Assembly: GCA_007695245.1 (NCBI GenBank)
Contig: REEE01000212.1
Location: 1-33,544 of the forward strand
Length of the DNA stretch: 33,544 nt
DNA from: Candidatus Competibacteraceae bacterium
GTDB lineage: Bacteria; Pseudomonadota; Gammaproteobacteria; Competibacterales; Competibacteraceae
Direction: 5' to 3'
The translations under genes were made by a program, and so were the position numbers. Shown here piece by piece: positions 16,406 through 24,903 of the stretch. How positions within the stretch are numbered: the first letter of the stretch is position 1; each line of letters opens with the position of its first letter. The notes beneath the pieces were generated by a model. That model did not search any database, was not told where the DNA came from, and saw only the letters and a program-made list of their open reading frames with translations.

Positions 16406-17203
16406 CTAAAGCGTGTCGCCGGGCAGCAGCGTCAGCACTTCATAGCCGGTCTCCGTAACCAGCAAGGTATGTTCCCATTGTGCGGAGATGCTGTGATCCT
16501 TGGTGATGACGGTCCATTTGTCGGGCATGACTTTAACGTGCCGCCGGCCGGCGTTGATCATCGGTTCGATGGTAAAGGTCATGCCCGGCTTCAGTTCGAT
16601 GCCGGCGCCTGGCTCGCCGTAGTGCAACACTTGCGGCTCTTCGTGAAAGTTCCGGCCGATCCCGTGGCCGCAGTACTCGCGCACCACCGAGCAGTGCTGG
16701 GCCTCGGCGTGCTTCTGGATGGCGTGCCCGATATCGCCGAGACGAATGCCGGGCCGCACCAGGCGAATGCCGATGCACATCGCTTCGTAAGCCACCCGGC
16801 TGACTCGCTGCGCGGCGATCGGCGGGACGCCGACGTGGAACATCTGGCTGGTGTCGCCATGGTAGCCGTCCTTGATGACGGTGATGTCGATATTGAGCAC
16901 ATCGCCCTTCTTCAGCTTCCGCGGGCCGGGGATGCCGTGGCAGACCACGTGGTTGACCGAGGTGCAGATGGATTTGGGAAAACCCCGGTAACCGAGCGGC
17001 GCGGGAATGGCCTGTTGCGTGTTGACGATATAGTCGTGGCAGATCCGATCCAGTTCCTCGGTGGTGACGCCCTCGCGCACGTGCGGTCGGATCATGCGCA
17101 ACACCTCGGCGGCCAGACGACCGGCCACCCGCATTTTGTCAATTTCCGCCGGCGTCTTGAACGTGATGCTCGTCGGTGGCTTGGGGGTTTTCTGAAACAT
17201 CAT
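16406..17203 (-). CDS. map: Type I methionine aminopeptidase
   Basis: Map removes the initiator Met from nascent proteins. Metal-ligand regions are visible: the two Asp in LNIDITV...GYHGDTS, the His in CGHGIGRNFHEEP, the Glu in FTIEPMINAG and the Glu in QWEHTLLVT. I chose the first of two adjacent ATG codons (17203); GGAGG lies 12 bases upstream and an AGG closer. The open frame continues about 100 residues upstream without resemblance to the family. The resulting 265 residues match the usual length. The gene is divergent from rpsB and is the first gene of a map-glnD-galU unit. Confidence 0.96.
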   Translation of the reverse strand: MMFQKTPKPPTSITFKTPAEIDKMRVAGRLAAEVLRMIRPHVREGVTTEELDRICHDYIVNTQQAIPAPLGYRGFPKSICTSVNHVVCHGIPGPRKLKKGDVLNIDITVIKDGYHGDTSQMFHVGVPPIAAQRVSRVAYEAMCIGIRLVRPGIRLGDIGHAIQKHAEAQHCSVVREYCGHGIGRNFHEEPQVLHYGEPGAGIELKPGMTFTIEPMINAGRRHVKVMPDKWTVITKDHSISAQWEHTLLVTETGYEVLTLLPGDTL

Positions 17204-17329
17204 TGAGCCTAAGGGCCTCCGCCCGCGAACGCATGCCTGCAGGACAGAATAATGGAAGGACCGATGGAGCGATCGACCGCCGGGGGGACGACTGGCTATT
17301 GGGACCCCGGCGGACCCACGGCGGTTCAT

Positions 17330-17359
17330 TTGGTTTTCCCGAACGATCCATGTTATAAA
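17330..17359 (+). promoter_or_regulatory. Promoter of the rpsB operon with GC-rich discriminator
   Basis: TTGGTT (17330-17335), an 18-base spacer and TATAAA (17354-17359) form a good sigma70 promoter. Directly after the -10 comes GCGCGCGCC, a GC-rich discriminator of the type found at stringently controlled ribosomal promoters. Transcription would start near 17366. The 302-base gap 17204-17505 holds this promoter, the rpsB leader and presumably the map promoter, which I could not place. Confidence 0.65.
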
Positions 17360-17365
17360 GCGCGC

Positions 17366-17505
17366 GCCTTTTAGGCAAATTCCACGTCGATTTTTGGTTT
17401 CATCACTTCTCACATTCGCCGGCACGGGCGGCCGGGTGCCCCCTGAAGGGTCGCCGCTCGGGGCGGATGGAGGCTCAACCCCAATTCTTAGGAGAATACT
17501 TGGCA
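17366..17505 (+). promoter_or_regulatory. Structured 5' leader of rpsB, candidate S2 autoregulation site
   Basis: The roughly 140-base leader can fold GGCAC against GTGCC (around 17423-17444) and a CCC-TGAA-GGG hairpin. Just before the start, CCAATTCT and AGAA..TTGG (17481-17503) can pair so that part of the AGGAG ribosome-binding site lies in the hairpin loop. Ribosomal protein S2 is known to repress its own operon through the rpsB leader in Gammaproteobacteria. Assigning that role to this sequence is inference. Confidence 0.4.
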
Positions 17506-18267
17506 ATGGCGACCGTTTCCATGCGCCAGATGCTGGAGGCCGGGGTACATTTCGGCCACCAGACCCGTTACTGGAATCCCAAGATGGCTCCGTACATCTT
17601 CGGGGCGCGCAGCAAAATTCACATCATCAACCTGGAAAAGACCCTGCCGCTGTACCTGGACGCGCTGAATTTTTCAGGCCGGCTGGCGTCGAAGGGCGGC
17701 AAGATTCTGCTGGTGGGCACCAAGCGCTCCGCCCGCGAGGCGACCGCCGAGGCGGCGATCCGCTGCGGGATGCCCTACGTCAACCACCGCTGGCTGGGCG
17801 GCATGTTGACCAACTTCAAGACGGTCCGGCAGTCCATCAAGCGGCTGAAGGATCTCGATCTCATGGCCCAGGATGGCAGTTTCGAGCGGTTGGTCAAAAA
17901 GGAAGTGATCGGGCTGCGGCGCGAAATGGACAAGCTGGAACGCAGCTTGGGCGGCATCAAGGATATGGCCAGCCTGCCGGACGCGTTGTTCGTGATCGAC
18001 GTCGGTCACGAACGCATCGCCATTCAAGAAGCCAACAAGTTGGGCATTCCGGTGGTCGGAGTGGTGGACACCAACAATTCACCCGATGGCATCGGCCATG
18101 TCATTCCCGGTAACGACGATGCCATCCGAGCCATCCAACTGTATTTGGGGGGGCTGGCCGAGGCGGTTCTGGAAGGACGAGCCGTGTTGACTTCGGGGCG
18201 CGTCGAGGAAGAGTTCGTCGAAATCCCCGAGGAAGAAACCCCATCGAATGCCGAGATGGGTCTCTGA
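17506..18267 (+). CDS. rpsB: 30S ribosomal protein S2
   Basis: S2 is a small-subunit protein needed for S1 binding. The conserved start is [27 protein letters not shown]; later come [26 protein letters not shown] and [23 protein letters not shown] chose ATG 17506, with AGGAG 11 bases upstream; the open frame begins 13 codons earlier, but the conserved N-terminus fits here. The length of 253 residues, with an acidic C-terminal tail, is normal. tsf follows after 52 bases in the same transcript. Confidence 0.98.
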   Translation: MATVSMRQMLEAGVHFGHQTRYWNPKMAPYIFGARSKIHIINLEKTLPLYLDALNFSGRLASKGGKILLVGTKRSAREATAEAAIRCGMPYVNHRWLGGMLTNFKTVRQSIKRLKDLDLMAQDGSFERLVKKEVIGLRREMDKLERSLGGIKDMASLPDALFVIDVGHERIAIQEANKLGIPVVGVVDTNNSPDGIGHVIPGNDDAIRAIQLYLGGLAEAVLEGRAVLTSGRVEEEFVEIPEEETPSNAEMGL

Positions 18268-18319
18268 GAAGCGGTACGAAAATTCCCCTTGAAGTCGAAA
18301 GTTTTAGAGGTACGCAAGC

Positions 18320-19237
18320 ATGGCGGAAATTACGGCGGCGCTCGTTAAGGAATTACGCGAGCGCACGGGCGCGGGAATGATGGAATGCAAAAGAGCCCTG
18401 CAGGAAATCGGGGGCGATATCGAGGCGGCGGTCGCACTGATGCGCAAGGCGGGTCAGGCCAAGGCCGACAAGAAAGCCAGCCGCATCGCCGCCGAGGGCC
18501 TGATCGTCATCCAGCAGGCGGACGCGGCGGCGGTCCTGGTCGAGATCAATTGCGAAACCGATTTCGTGACCAAGAATGAGGACTTCCGGGCGTTCGCCGC
18601 CGCCGTGGCCGAGGCGGCGCTGCGGGACGGTCCCACTGACCTGGAGGCCTTGCTGGCGCTGCCTCTGACCGACGGTCAGAGCGTCGAACAGAACCGGCGC
18701 GAATGCATCGCCAAGATCGGCGAGAATATCAACGTCCGCCGCTTCGTCCGCCTGGCGGCCGCCCCGACCAGCGTGCTGGGCAGTTACTTGCACGGCACCC
18801 GCATCGGCGTTTTGGTGGAAGTGGACAACGGCGACCTGGCGTTGGCCAGGGACATCGCCATGCACGTGGCCGCCAGTCGACCGCTGTGCGTCAGCGCCGA
18901 CCAACTGTCGGCTGATCTGATCGCCAAGGAGAAGGAGATTTACGCGGCGCAGGCGGCGGACGAAGCCAAAGGCAAACCGGCCCACGTCATCGATAAAATC
19001 GTTGAAAAGATCGTGGAAGGAAAACTGCGCAAATATCTCGAGTCGGTGACCTTATTGGGTCAACCCTTCGTCAAGGACCCGGATCAGAGCGTGGCCCAGT
19101 TGCTCGCGGCGCACGGTGCCCGGGTGATCCGCTTCGAACGCTTCGAGCTGGGCGAAGGGCTCGAAAAGAAGTCGGACAACTTCGCGGCCGAAGTGGAAGG
19201 GATGGCGCAGGGACGCGGCGATCAGGATCAGCCGTGA
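18320..19237 (+). CDS. tsf: Elongation factor Ts
   Basis: EF-Ts exchanges GDP for GTP on EF-Tu. The N-terminal domain [24 protein letters not shown] and the core [14 protein letters not shown] are diagnostic, and the C-terminal [14 protein letters not shown] is typical. AGAGG lies 9 bases before ATG 18320. The length of 305 residues is slightly above the usual 280-295 because of a hydrophilic tail ([20 protein letters not shown] and beyond). It is followed by 151 bases containing a strong inverted repeat before pyrH. Confidence 0.98.
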   Translation: MAEITAALVKELRERTGAGMMECKRALQEIGGDIEAAVALMRKAGQAKADKKASRIAAEGLIVIQQADAAAVLVEINCETDFVTKNEDFRAFAAAVAEAALRDGPTDLEALLALPLTDGQSVEQNRRECIAKIGENINVRRFVRLAAAPTSVLGSYLHGTRIGVLVEVDNGDLALARDIAMHVAASRPLCVSADQLSADLIAKEKEIYAAQAADEAKGKPAHVIDKIVEKIVEGKLRKYLESVTLLGQPFVKDPDQSVAQLLAAHGARVIRFERFELGEGLEKKSDNFAAEVEGMAQGRGDQDQP

Positions 19238-19272
19238 TCTCGACGGGCGCGCGCCGGGTTTTTTGATACACT

Positions 19273-19304
19273 TTCCGCGGCACCCTTACCGGGGTGCCGC
19301 GGAA
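19273..19304 (+). promoter_or_regulatory. Perfect 13-bp inverted repeat between tsf and pyrH
   Basis: TTCCGCGGCACCC and its exact complement flank a 6-base loop (19286-19291), giving a very stable hairpin. No T-run follows it, so it is not a standard intrinsic terminator, although T6 (19259-19264) lies just before it after a small GC palindrome. In RNA it could stabilise the upstream rpsB-tsf message or attenuate reading into pyrH. Confidence 0.55.
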
Positions 19305-19388
19305 TCCCTGCCTTCCCGGTCTGGGGAGGCTGTCGAACTTTTTAAGTCCGTTAGGTCCGCCCGTCTTCAACAACGCACAGGTTGCGCG

Positions 19389-20123
19389 ATGCCCATGCAG
19401 GATTCCAAGCCGGTGTTCAAGCGGATTCTCCTCAAGCTCAGCGGCGAGGCTTTGATGGGCGAGGGCGAGTATGGCATCGATACCGCGGTGCTCGCCCGGG
19501 TCGCCGGCGAAATTCAGGAGTTATGCCGGCTTGGAGTGGAAGTGGGCATGGTGATCGGCGGCGGCAATCTGTTCCGGGGTGCCGGGTTGGCCCGGGCCGG
19601 CATGGATCGGGTCACCGCCGACCACATGGGGATGCTGGCCACGGTCATGAATTCGCTGGCCATGCAGGATACCCTGGAGCGGTTGCGCGTGTTTACCCGG
19701 GTGATGTCGGCCATCCGCATCAACCAGGTCTGCGAGGACTACATCCGTCGCCGCGCCATCCGCCACCTGGAAAAGGGGCGGGTGGTGATTTTCGCCGCCG
19801 GTACCGGCAATCCCTTCTTCACCACCGATTCGGCCGCCAGCCTGCGCGCCATTGAAATCAACGCCGAGGTCATGCTCAAGGCCACCAAGGTGGATGGCAT
19901 CTACTCGGCCGATCCCTTCCGGGATCCCGAGGCGATGCGTTACGACCGGCTCACCTATGACGAAGTCCTGGCGCGCAAGCTGCAAGTCATGGACGCCACC
20001 GCGATCGTGATCTGCCGCGAGCACGACCTGCCGCTGAAAGTTTTCAATATCAACCGCCACGGCGACCTGGTACGGATCGTGTGCGGCGAGAACGTGGGCA
20101 CCACCGTGGTGCGGGAAGGATGA
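19389..20123 (+). CDS. pyrH: UMP kinase
   Basis: PyrH phosphorylates UMP to UDP. Conserved segments are [26 protein letters not shown], the Asp-rich [36 protein letters not shown] and [11 protein letters not shown] chose ATG 19389 ([19 protein letters not shown]) because the family starts there; a more upstream open frame crosses the tsf-pyrH hairpin. The Shine-Dalgarno is weak (AGG 7 bases upstream). At 244 residues the length is normal. The stop is one base before the frr start, which implies coupling. Confidence 0.97.
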   Translation: MPMQDSKPVFKRILLKLSGEALMGEGEYGIDTAVLARVAGEIQELCRLGVEVGMVIGGGNLFRGAGLARAGMDRVTADHMGMLATVMNSLAMQDTLERLRVFTRVMSAIRINQVCEDYIRRRAIRHLEKGRVVIFAAGTGNPFFTTDSAASLRAIEINAEVMLKATKVDGIYSADPFRDPEAMRYDRLTYDEVLARKLQVMDATAIVICREHDLPLKVFNINRHGDLVRIVCGENVGTTVVREG

Positions 20124-20124
20124 C

Positions 20125-20682
20125 ATGATCGACGAACTCAAGAAAGAAGCCGCCGCCCGAATGGCGAAAAGCGTGGATAGTTTGAAACAGGACTTGACTA
20201 AATTGCGCACCGGCCGCGCTCAGGCCAGCTTGCTGGACCATGTCATGGTCAGCTACTACGGCAACGAGACGCCGCTCAATCAGGTGGCCTCGATCAGCGT
20301 GCCCGATGCGCGCACGCTGCTGGTGACGCCCTGGGAAAAGAATCTGATCGGACCGATTGAGAAGGCGATTCTCAAGTCCGACCTGGGTCTGAATCCGGCC
20401 TCGGCCGGGACGACGATCCGGGTGCCGCTGCCGCCCCTGACCGAGGAGCGCCGCCGCGATCTGGTCAAGGTGGTCCGCCACGAGGGCGAGGGCGCGAAAG
20501 TGGCGATCCGCAATATCCGGCGCGACGCCAACAGCCAGCTCAAGTCCTGGCTCAAGGACAAGAAGATCAGCGAAGACGCCGAGCGACAAGCCCAGGACGA
20601 GATCCAGAAACTCACCGACCATCACATTCAGGATATCGATAAGATTCTCGGGGCCAAGGAGGCCGAATTGATGGAAATCTGA
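20125..20682 (+). CDS. frr: Ribosome recycling factor
   Basis: RRF, together with EF-G, splits post-termination ribosomes. The 185 residues show the standard three-helix bundle sequence, with [43 protein letters not shown] and NIRRDAN. GGAAGGA overlapping the end of pyrH is the ribosome-binding site for ATG 20125. It is followed by a 56-base gap before uppS. Confidence 0.98.
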   Translation: MIDELKKEAAARMAKSVDSLKQDLTKLRTGRAQASLLDHVMVSYYGNETPLNQVASISVPDARTLLVTPWEKNLIGPIEKAILKSDLGLNPASAGTTIRVPLPPLTEERRRDLVKVVRHEGEGAKVAIRNIRRDANSQLKSWLKDKKISEDAERQAQDEIQKLTDHHIQDIDKILGAKEAELMEI

Positions 20683-20738
20683 AGCCCGCCCGGCTTGGGT
20701 TGTCCGTCGCGACGGTCTCCGGATGAGGATCTTTCAGG

Positions 20739-21503
20739 ATGTCGGTTGATATCGACGCACCGCCGCCCCCACCGAATCGTTTGCCCCGTCATGTCGCCAT
20801 CGTCATGGACGGCAACGGCCGCTGGGCGCAACAGCGGTCCCTGCCGCGCACGGCGGGGCACCGGGAGGGTGCCAAGGCGGCGCGGCGGATCGTGCAGTCC
20901 TGCGACGAACGCGGCATCGAAGTGCTGACCCTGTTCGCCTTCAGCAGCGAGAACTGGCACCGACCGCGACCGGAAGTCGATATCCTGATGAATCTGTTTC
21001 TAACCACCTTGCGCAGCGAAATCCGCCGTCTGGATAAAACCAACGTGCGCCTGCGCTTTATCGGCGACCCAGGCGCCTTTTCCGACACCCTGCGGAAATA
21101 CATGATCGAGGCCGAGCGACGCACCGTTGCAAACGATGGGTTGACGTTGGTCATCGCCGCCAATTACGGCGGGCGCTGGGATATCGCCCAAGCGGCGCGC
21201 CGGGTCTCCGAAGCCGTGTTGGCGGGCCACCTGCAACCCGGTGATATCACCGTCGATCGGTTGCACCATTACATGTGTCTGGCCGATCTGCCGATGCCCG
21301 ATCTGTTCATCCGCACCGGCGGCGAGCAGCGCATCAGCAACTTTCTGCTCTGGCAAATGGCCTACACGGAATTTTATTTCACCGACCGACTCTGGCCGGA
21401 TTACGACGCCGATGATCTGGAATTGGCGTGCGCTGCGTTTGCCAGCCGGCAGCGGCGCTTTGGTTTGACGGGCGAGCAAGTGGCGTTGAGCGCCCATGCT
21501 TAG
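20739..21503 (+). CDS. uppS: Undecaprenyl diphosphate synthase (cis-prenyltransferase)
   Basis: UppS condenses eight isopentenyl diphosphates onto farnesyl diphosphate to make the C55 lipid carrier for peptidoglycan and O-antigen. Motifs are HVAIVMDGNGRWA with the catalytic Asp, GHREGAKAARR, FAFSSENWHRP, and RTGGEQRISNFLLWQMAYTE followed by WPDYD. ATG 20739 has GAGG 10 bases upstream. The length of 254 residues is normal. The 3' end overlaps cdsA by 8 bases. Confidence 0.97.
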   Translation: MSVDIDAPPPPPNRLPRHVAIVMDGNGRWAQQRSLPRTAGHREGAKAARRIVQSCDERGIEVLTLFAFSSENWHRPRPEVDILMNLFLTTLRSEIRRLDKTNVRLRFIGDPGAFSDTLRKYMIEAERRTVANDGLTLVIAANYGGRWDIAQAARRVSEAVLAGHLQPGDITVDRLHHYMCLADLPMPDLFIRTGGEQRISNFLLWQMAYTEFYFTDRLWPDYDADDLELACAAFASRQRRFGLTGEQVALSAHA

Positions 21504-22305
21504 ACAGCGGGTCATCACCGCGACCGTTCTGGCGCTGATCGCCGTTTGGGCGGTCTTGAAACTGCCGGCCGCTGGCTTTGGTCTGGCGCTGCTGGCGGTC
21601 ATCCTGCTGGGCGCTTGGGAATGGGCCCGGTTGGCGGGTCTCGATGGGACGCGCGATCGTCTGCTCTATGGCGGCCTGGCGCTGTTCGCGACTCTGGCGC
21701 TCTGGCCGCTGGTCTGGAACGGGACCTTCGTCGCCGGATTGTTGATCCTGGTCTGCGGGGGGTGGTGTTACGCGCTCGTCTGGATCGGCCGTCACGCCGC
21801 ACATCCGGACCGCCAGGACCGCGCCGTCGTGGTGGGTGGAGCCGGGTTGATCGTGCTGGTGGCGCTGTGGGTGGCGTTGATGGGGCTGCGGGATGAATTC
21901 GGTCCGGCCTACGTCCTGTTTCTGCTGTTGCTGATCTGGGTCGCCGATACCGGCGCCTACTTCGCCGGACGGCGCTGGGGACGGCGCAAGCTGGCGCCGA
22001 CCATCAGTCCGGGCAAGACTTGGGAGGGCGTGTTGGGGGCCGGCCTGGCGACCCTGGCGTTCGCGCTGGCCGGCGCGGCGGCGCTGGACGTGGGCGCGCG
22101 TTGGCCCGGATTCGTGGCGGTCTGCATGATCGCGGTTGGGTTCTCCATCATCGGGGATTTGTTTGAAAGCATGCTCAAACGGCAACGGGGGGTGAAAGAT
22201 AGCAGTGCGCTGTTGCCGGGGCACGGCGGCGTGCTCGACCGGCTCGACAGCCTGACCGCCGCCGCGCCGGTGTTTTTATTGGGCCTGTACGGAATGCAGC
22301 CATGA
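21496..22305 (+). CDS. cdsA: Phosphatidate cytidylyltransferase
   Basis: CdsA makes CDP-diacylglycerol from phosphatidate and CTP in the inner membrane. The 269 residues are largely hydrophobic, with several transmembrane segments. The signature is [28 protein letters not shown] near the C-terminus, and the motif [28 protein letters not shown] is also typical. The gene starts inside uppS and ends in an ATGA overlap with dxr, so it is coupled on both sides. Confidence 0.97.
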   Translation: MLRQRVITATVLALIAVWAVLKLPAAGFGLALLAVILLGAWEWARLAGLDGTRDRLLYGGLALFATLALWPLVWNGTFVAGLLILVCGGWCYALVWIGRHAAHPDRQDRAVVVGGAGLIVLVALWVALMGLRDEFGPAYVLFLLLLIWVADTGAYFAGRRWGRRKLAPTISPGKTWEGVLGAGLATLAFALAGAAALDVGARWPGFVAVCMIAVGFSIIGDLFESMLKRQRGVKDSSALLPGHGGVLDRLDSLTAAAPVFLLGLYGMQP

Positions 22306-23501
22306 ACGCCCGCGCGGGCGTCGCGATTCTGGGATCGACCGGCTCGATCGGGATCAGTACGCTTGATGTATTGCGCCGCCACGCGGACCGTTTCCGGATC
22401 GTGGCACTGACCGCTCAACGGGATGTCGAAACTCTGCTGGAGCAGTGTCTGACCTGCGCGCCTGATTACGCGGTCATGGCGGATGAAACCGCGGCCGAAC
22501 ACCTGCGCGGCCGACTGCGGGCGGCGGGCCGGTCGGTCGAGGTACTGGCCGGCGCGACCGAGCTGGAGCGGGTCGCGGCCCTGCCCGAGGTTGCGCAGGT
22601 CATGGCGGCCATCGTCGGCGCGGCGGGGTTGTTGCCGACGCTGGCGGCGGCGCGCGCGGGCAAGCGGGTGTTGCTGGCCAATAAGGAAGCCTTGGTCATG
22701 GCCGGTCCGCTGTTCATGACGGCGGTGCGCGAGCACGGCGCGGAACTGCTGCCGATCGACAGCGAGCACAACGCGGTGTTTCAGTGCTTGCCGCCGGAGT
22801 TCGCGACCGCCGGTTTGGAACGCTGCGGTGTGCGACGGATTGTGCTCACCGGCTCCGGCGGGCCGTTTCGCACCACGCCGCTGGAGCAGTTGCCGGAGGT
22901 CACCCCGGACCAGGCGTGCGCGCATCCGAACTGGCGCATGGGCCGGAAGATTTCGGTGGATTCCGCGACCATGATGAATAAGGGTCTGGAGGTGATCGAA
23001 GCCCACTGGTTGTTCGGGGCACCGCCGGACCGGATCGAAGCGGTCGTGCATCCGCAGAGCGTGATCCACTCGATGGTGGAATACCAGGACGGCTCGGTAC
23101 TGGCGCAACTGGGCCACCCCGACATGCGCACGCCGATCGCCCACGCCCTGGCCTGGCCGCGGCGGATGGCTTCCGGGGTGGCGTTCCTGGACTTCGCCCG
23201 GCTGGCGACCCTGGAATTCCAGCCGCCGGATTTCGCCCGGTTTCCCGCCCTGCGGCTGGCGTTCGCCGCGCTGGCGGCGGGCGGGACCGCGCCAGCGATT
23301 CTCAACGCCGCCAACGAGGTCGCCGTGCAAGCTTTTCTGGAACAGCGGATTCGTTTTACCGCCATCGCCGCCGTGGTCGAGCAGACGCTGGAACGAGTCT
23401 CCGGGCGCGCGGCTGAAACCTTGGCGGTCATTCTTGATGATGATGCCCGAGCGCGGGCCGCGGCGGGCGAGCAGGTCGCCGCGCGCGCGGTGGAGGGTTG
23501 A
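22302..23501 (+). CDS. dxr: 1-deoxy-D-xylulose 5-phosphate reductoisomerase
   Basis: Dxr (IspC) performs the first committed step of the MEP isoprenoid pathway, converting DXP to MEP with NADPH. The NADPH site is [49 protein letters not shown] and [23 protein letters not shown] carry metal and substrate residues. The length of 399 residues is normal. ATG 22302 overlaps the cdsA stop as ATGA. The pathway links to uppS, which uses the isoprenoid product. Confidence 0.98.
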   Translation: MNARAGVAILGSTGSIGISTLDVLRRHADRFRIVALTAQRDVETLLEQCLTCAPDYAVMADETAAEHLRGRLRAAGRSVEVLAGATELERVAALPEVAQVMAAIVGAAGLLPTLAAARAGKRVLLANKEALVMAGPLFMTAVREHGAELLPIDSEHNAVFQCLPPEFATAGLERCGVRRIVLTGSGGPFRTTPLEQLPEVTPDQACAHPNWRMGRKISVDSATMMNKGLEVIEAHWLFGAPPDRIEAVVHPQSVIHSMVEYQDGSVLAQLGHPDMRTPIAHALAWPRRMASGVAFLDFARLATLEFQPPDFARFPALRLAFAALAAGGTAPAILNAANEVAVQAFLEQRIRFTAIAAVVEQTLERVSGRAAETLAVILDDDARARAAAGEQVAARAVEG

Positions 23502-23504
23502 GAG

Positions 23505-24869
23505 ATGGGCGATTCGCTGATTTCATTGTTGGCCTTGATCGTGACTCTGGGCGTGCTGATCACCGTCCATGAGTTCGGCCATTTTTGGGTGGCCCGCCGG
23601 TTGGGCGTCAAGGTGCTGCGGTTCTCGGTCGGTTTCGGGCGACCGTTGTGGCTGCGGCGCGGCCGGGACGGCGTGGAGTACGTGGTCGCCGCCCTGCCGT
23701 TGGGCGGCTACGTCAAAATGCTGGACGAACGCGAGGGCGACGTATCGGCCACCGATGCGCCTCAAGCGTTCAACCGCCAGCCGGTCGGCTCGCGGATCGC
23801 CATCGTGCTGGCCGGGCCGGCGTTCAACTTCCTGTTCGCCATCCTGGTCTATGCTTTGATGTTCGTGGTGGGCGTTCCCGGCATCAAGCCGGTGTTGGAC
23901 GAGCCGCGGTCGGGGTCGCTGGCCGAGGCGGGCGGTTTCCGCCAGGGCGATCTGATCGTCGCGATCGACGGCAAGCCGACGCCGACCCTGAACGGGGCAA
24001 TGCTGGAACTGGTGGATCGGGTCATGGCCGGGGCGCTCATTGAGGTCGAGGTGCGGGATGACGAAGATCGGACGCGCTTGCGGCTTCTGGATGCCCGCGA
24101 CGCGCCGAACCTGAAGGAAATGGTCCAGATTCTGGACCAGGTGGGGTTGACGCCCTGGCGGCCGGCCTTGCCGGCGGTGATCGGTCAGGTCGTGCGGGAC
24201 GGCGCGGCGGAGCGGGCCGGCCTGCAACCGGGAGACCGCGTCGTGCGGATCGCCGGACAACCGGTCACGGATTGGGAGCAGTGGCGCGCGTTAATCCAGC
24301 GGCATCCGGACCAGCCGCTGCGAGTATGGATCGAACGCAACGGTCTGGAGCAGGTGCTGGAACTGACGCCGGACGCCCGGACGGACGGACGAGGCGAATC
24401 GGTCGGCTTCATCGGCGCCATTCCCGAAGTTCCCGAGGCTCTCGCCGAAAGTTTGCGGGTTGTGGTACGTTACGGTCCGCTGGAAGCGGTCGGGGCGGCG
24501 GTCGGCAAAACCTGGGATATGTCGTTGTTGACCTTGCGCATGTTAGGTCGGATGCTGGTCGGCAAGGCATCGCTGGATAATTTGAGCGGGCCGGTGACCA
24601 TCGCGCATTTCGCCGGTCAGGCGGCCAGCGCCGGCCTGATCGCCTTTCTGTCGCTGCTCGCCCTGGTCAGCATTAGCCTGGGCGTATTGAATCTGTTGCC
24701 GGTGCCGGTGCTGGACGGCGGCCATTTGTTGTATTACCTGATCGAACTGGTCAAGGGCAGTCCGTTGTCGGAAGCGGTGCAAAACCTGGGGCAACAGGTC
24801 GGGATCGTCGTGCTGCTGCTGTTGATGGGCCTGGCCTTGTTCAATGATTTCAACCGTCTTCTAGGATAG
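23505..24869 (+). CDS. rseP: Intramembrane zinc metalloprotease RseP
   Basis: RseP is the site-2 protease that cleaves the anti-sigma factor RseA after DegS and so activates sigma-E in envelope stress. The zinc motif HEFGH sits at residues 22-26 in the first membrane helix; the second active-site region is NLLPVPVLDGGHLLYYLIE near the C-terminus. Two PDZ-like domains lie between (about 115-195 and about 205-300), and transmembrane helices flank them. GGAGG lies 7 bases before ATG 23505. The length of 454 residues is normal. It is followed by bamA after 34 bases; a sigma-E promoter was looked for and not found. Confidence 0.97.
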   Translation: MGDSLISLLALIVTLGVLITVHEFGHFWVARRLGVKVLRFSVGFGRPLWLRRGRDGVEYVVAALPLGGYVKMLDEREGDVSATDAPQAFNRQPVGSRIAIVLAGPAFNFLFAILVYALMFVVGVPGIKPVLDEPRSGSLAEAGGFRQGDLIVAIDGKPTPTLNGAMLELVDRVMAGALIEVEVRDDEDRTRLRLLDARDAPNLKEMVQILDQVGLTPWRPALPAVIGQVVRDGAAERAGLQPGDRVVRIAGQPVTDWEQWRALIQRHPDQPLRVWIERNGLEQVLELTPDARTDGRGESVGFIGAIPEVPEALAESLRVVVRYGPLEAVGAAVGKTWDMSLLTLRMLGRMLVGKASLDNLSGPVTIAHFAGQAASAGLIAFLSLLALVSISLGVLNLLPVPVLDGGHLLYYLIELVKGSPLSEAVQNLGQQVGIVVLLLLMGLALFNDFNRLLG

Positions 24870-24903
24870 GGTTCGCCCCCTGATCCGTGGTAACCATGCG
24901 TCT

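Noticed and set aside
14926-16458. 510-codon open frame opposite glnD
   Set aside because: It is the antisense frame of a conserved GC-rich gene; its product is Gln/Gly/Arg-rich low-complexity sequence, and glnD motifs are intact on the other strand.
19330-19388. Sigma-E-like GAACTT before pyrH
   Set aside because: The expected -10 (TCTGA or GTCAA-like) is missing at the required distance.
24700-24903. Sigma-E promoter before bamA
   Set aside because: A GAACTG at about 24743 is not followed by a matching -10 at 15-16 bases; no convincing site was found.
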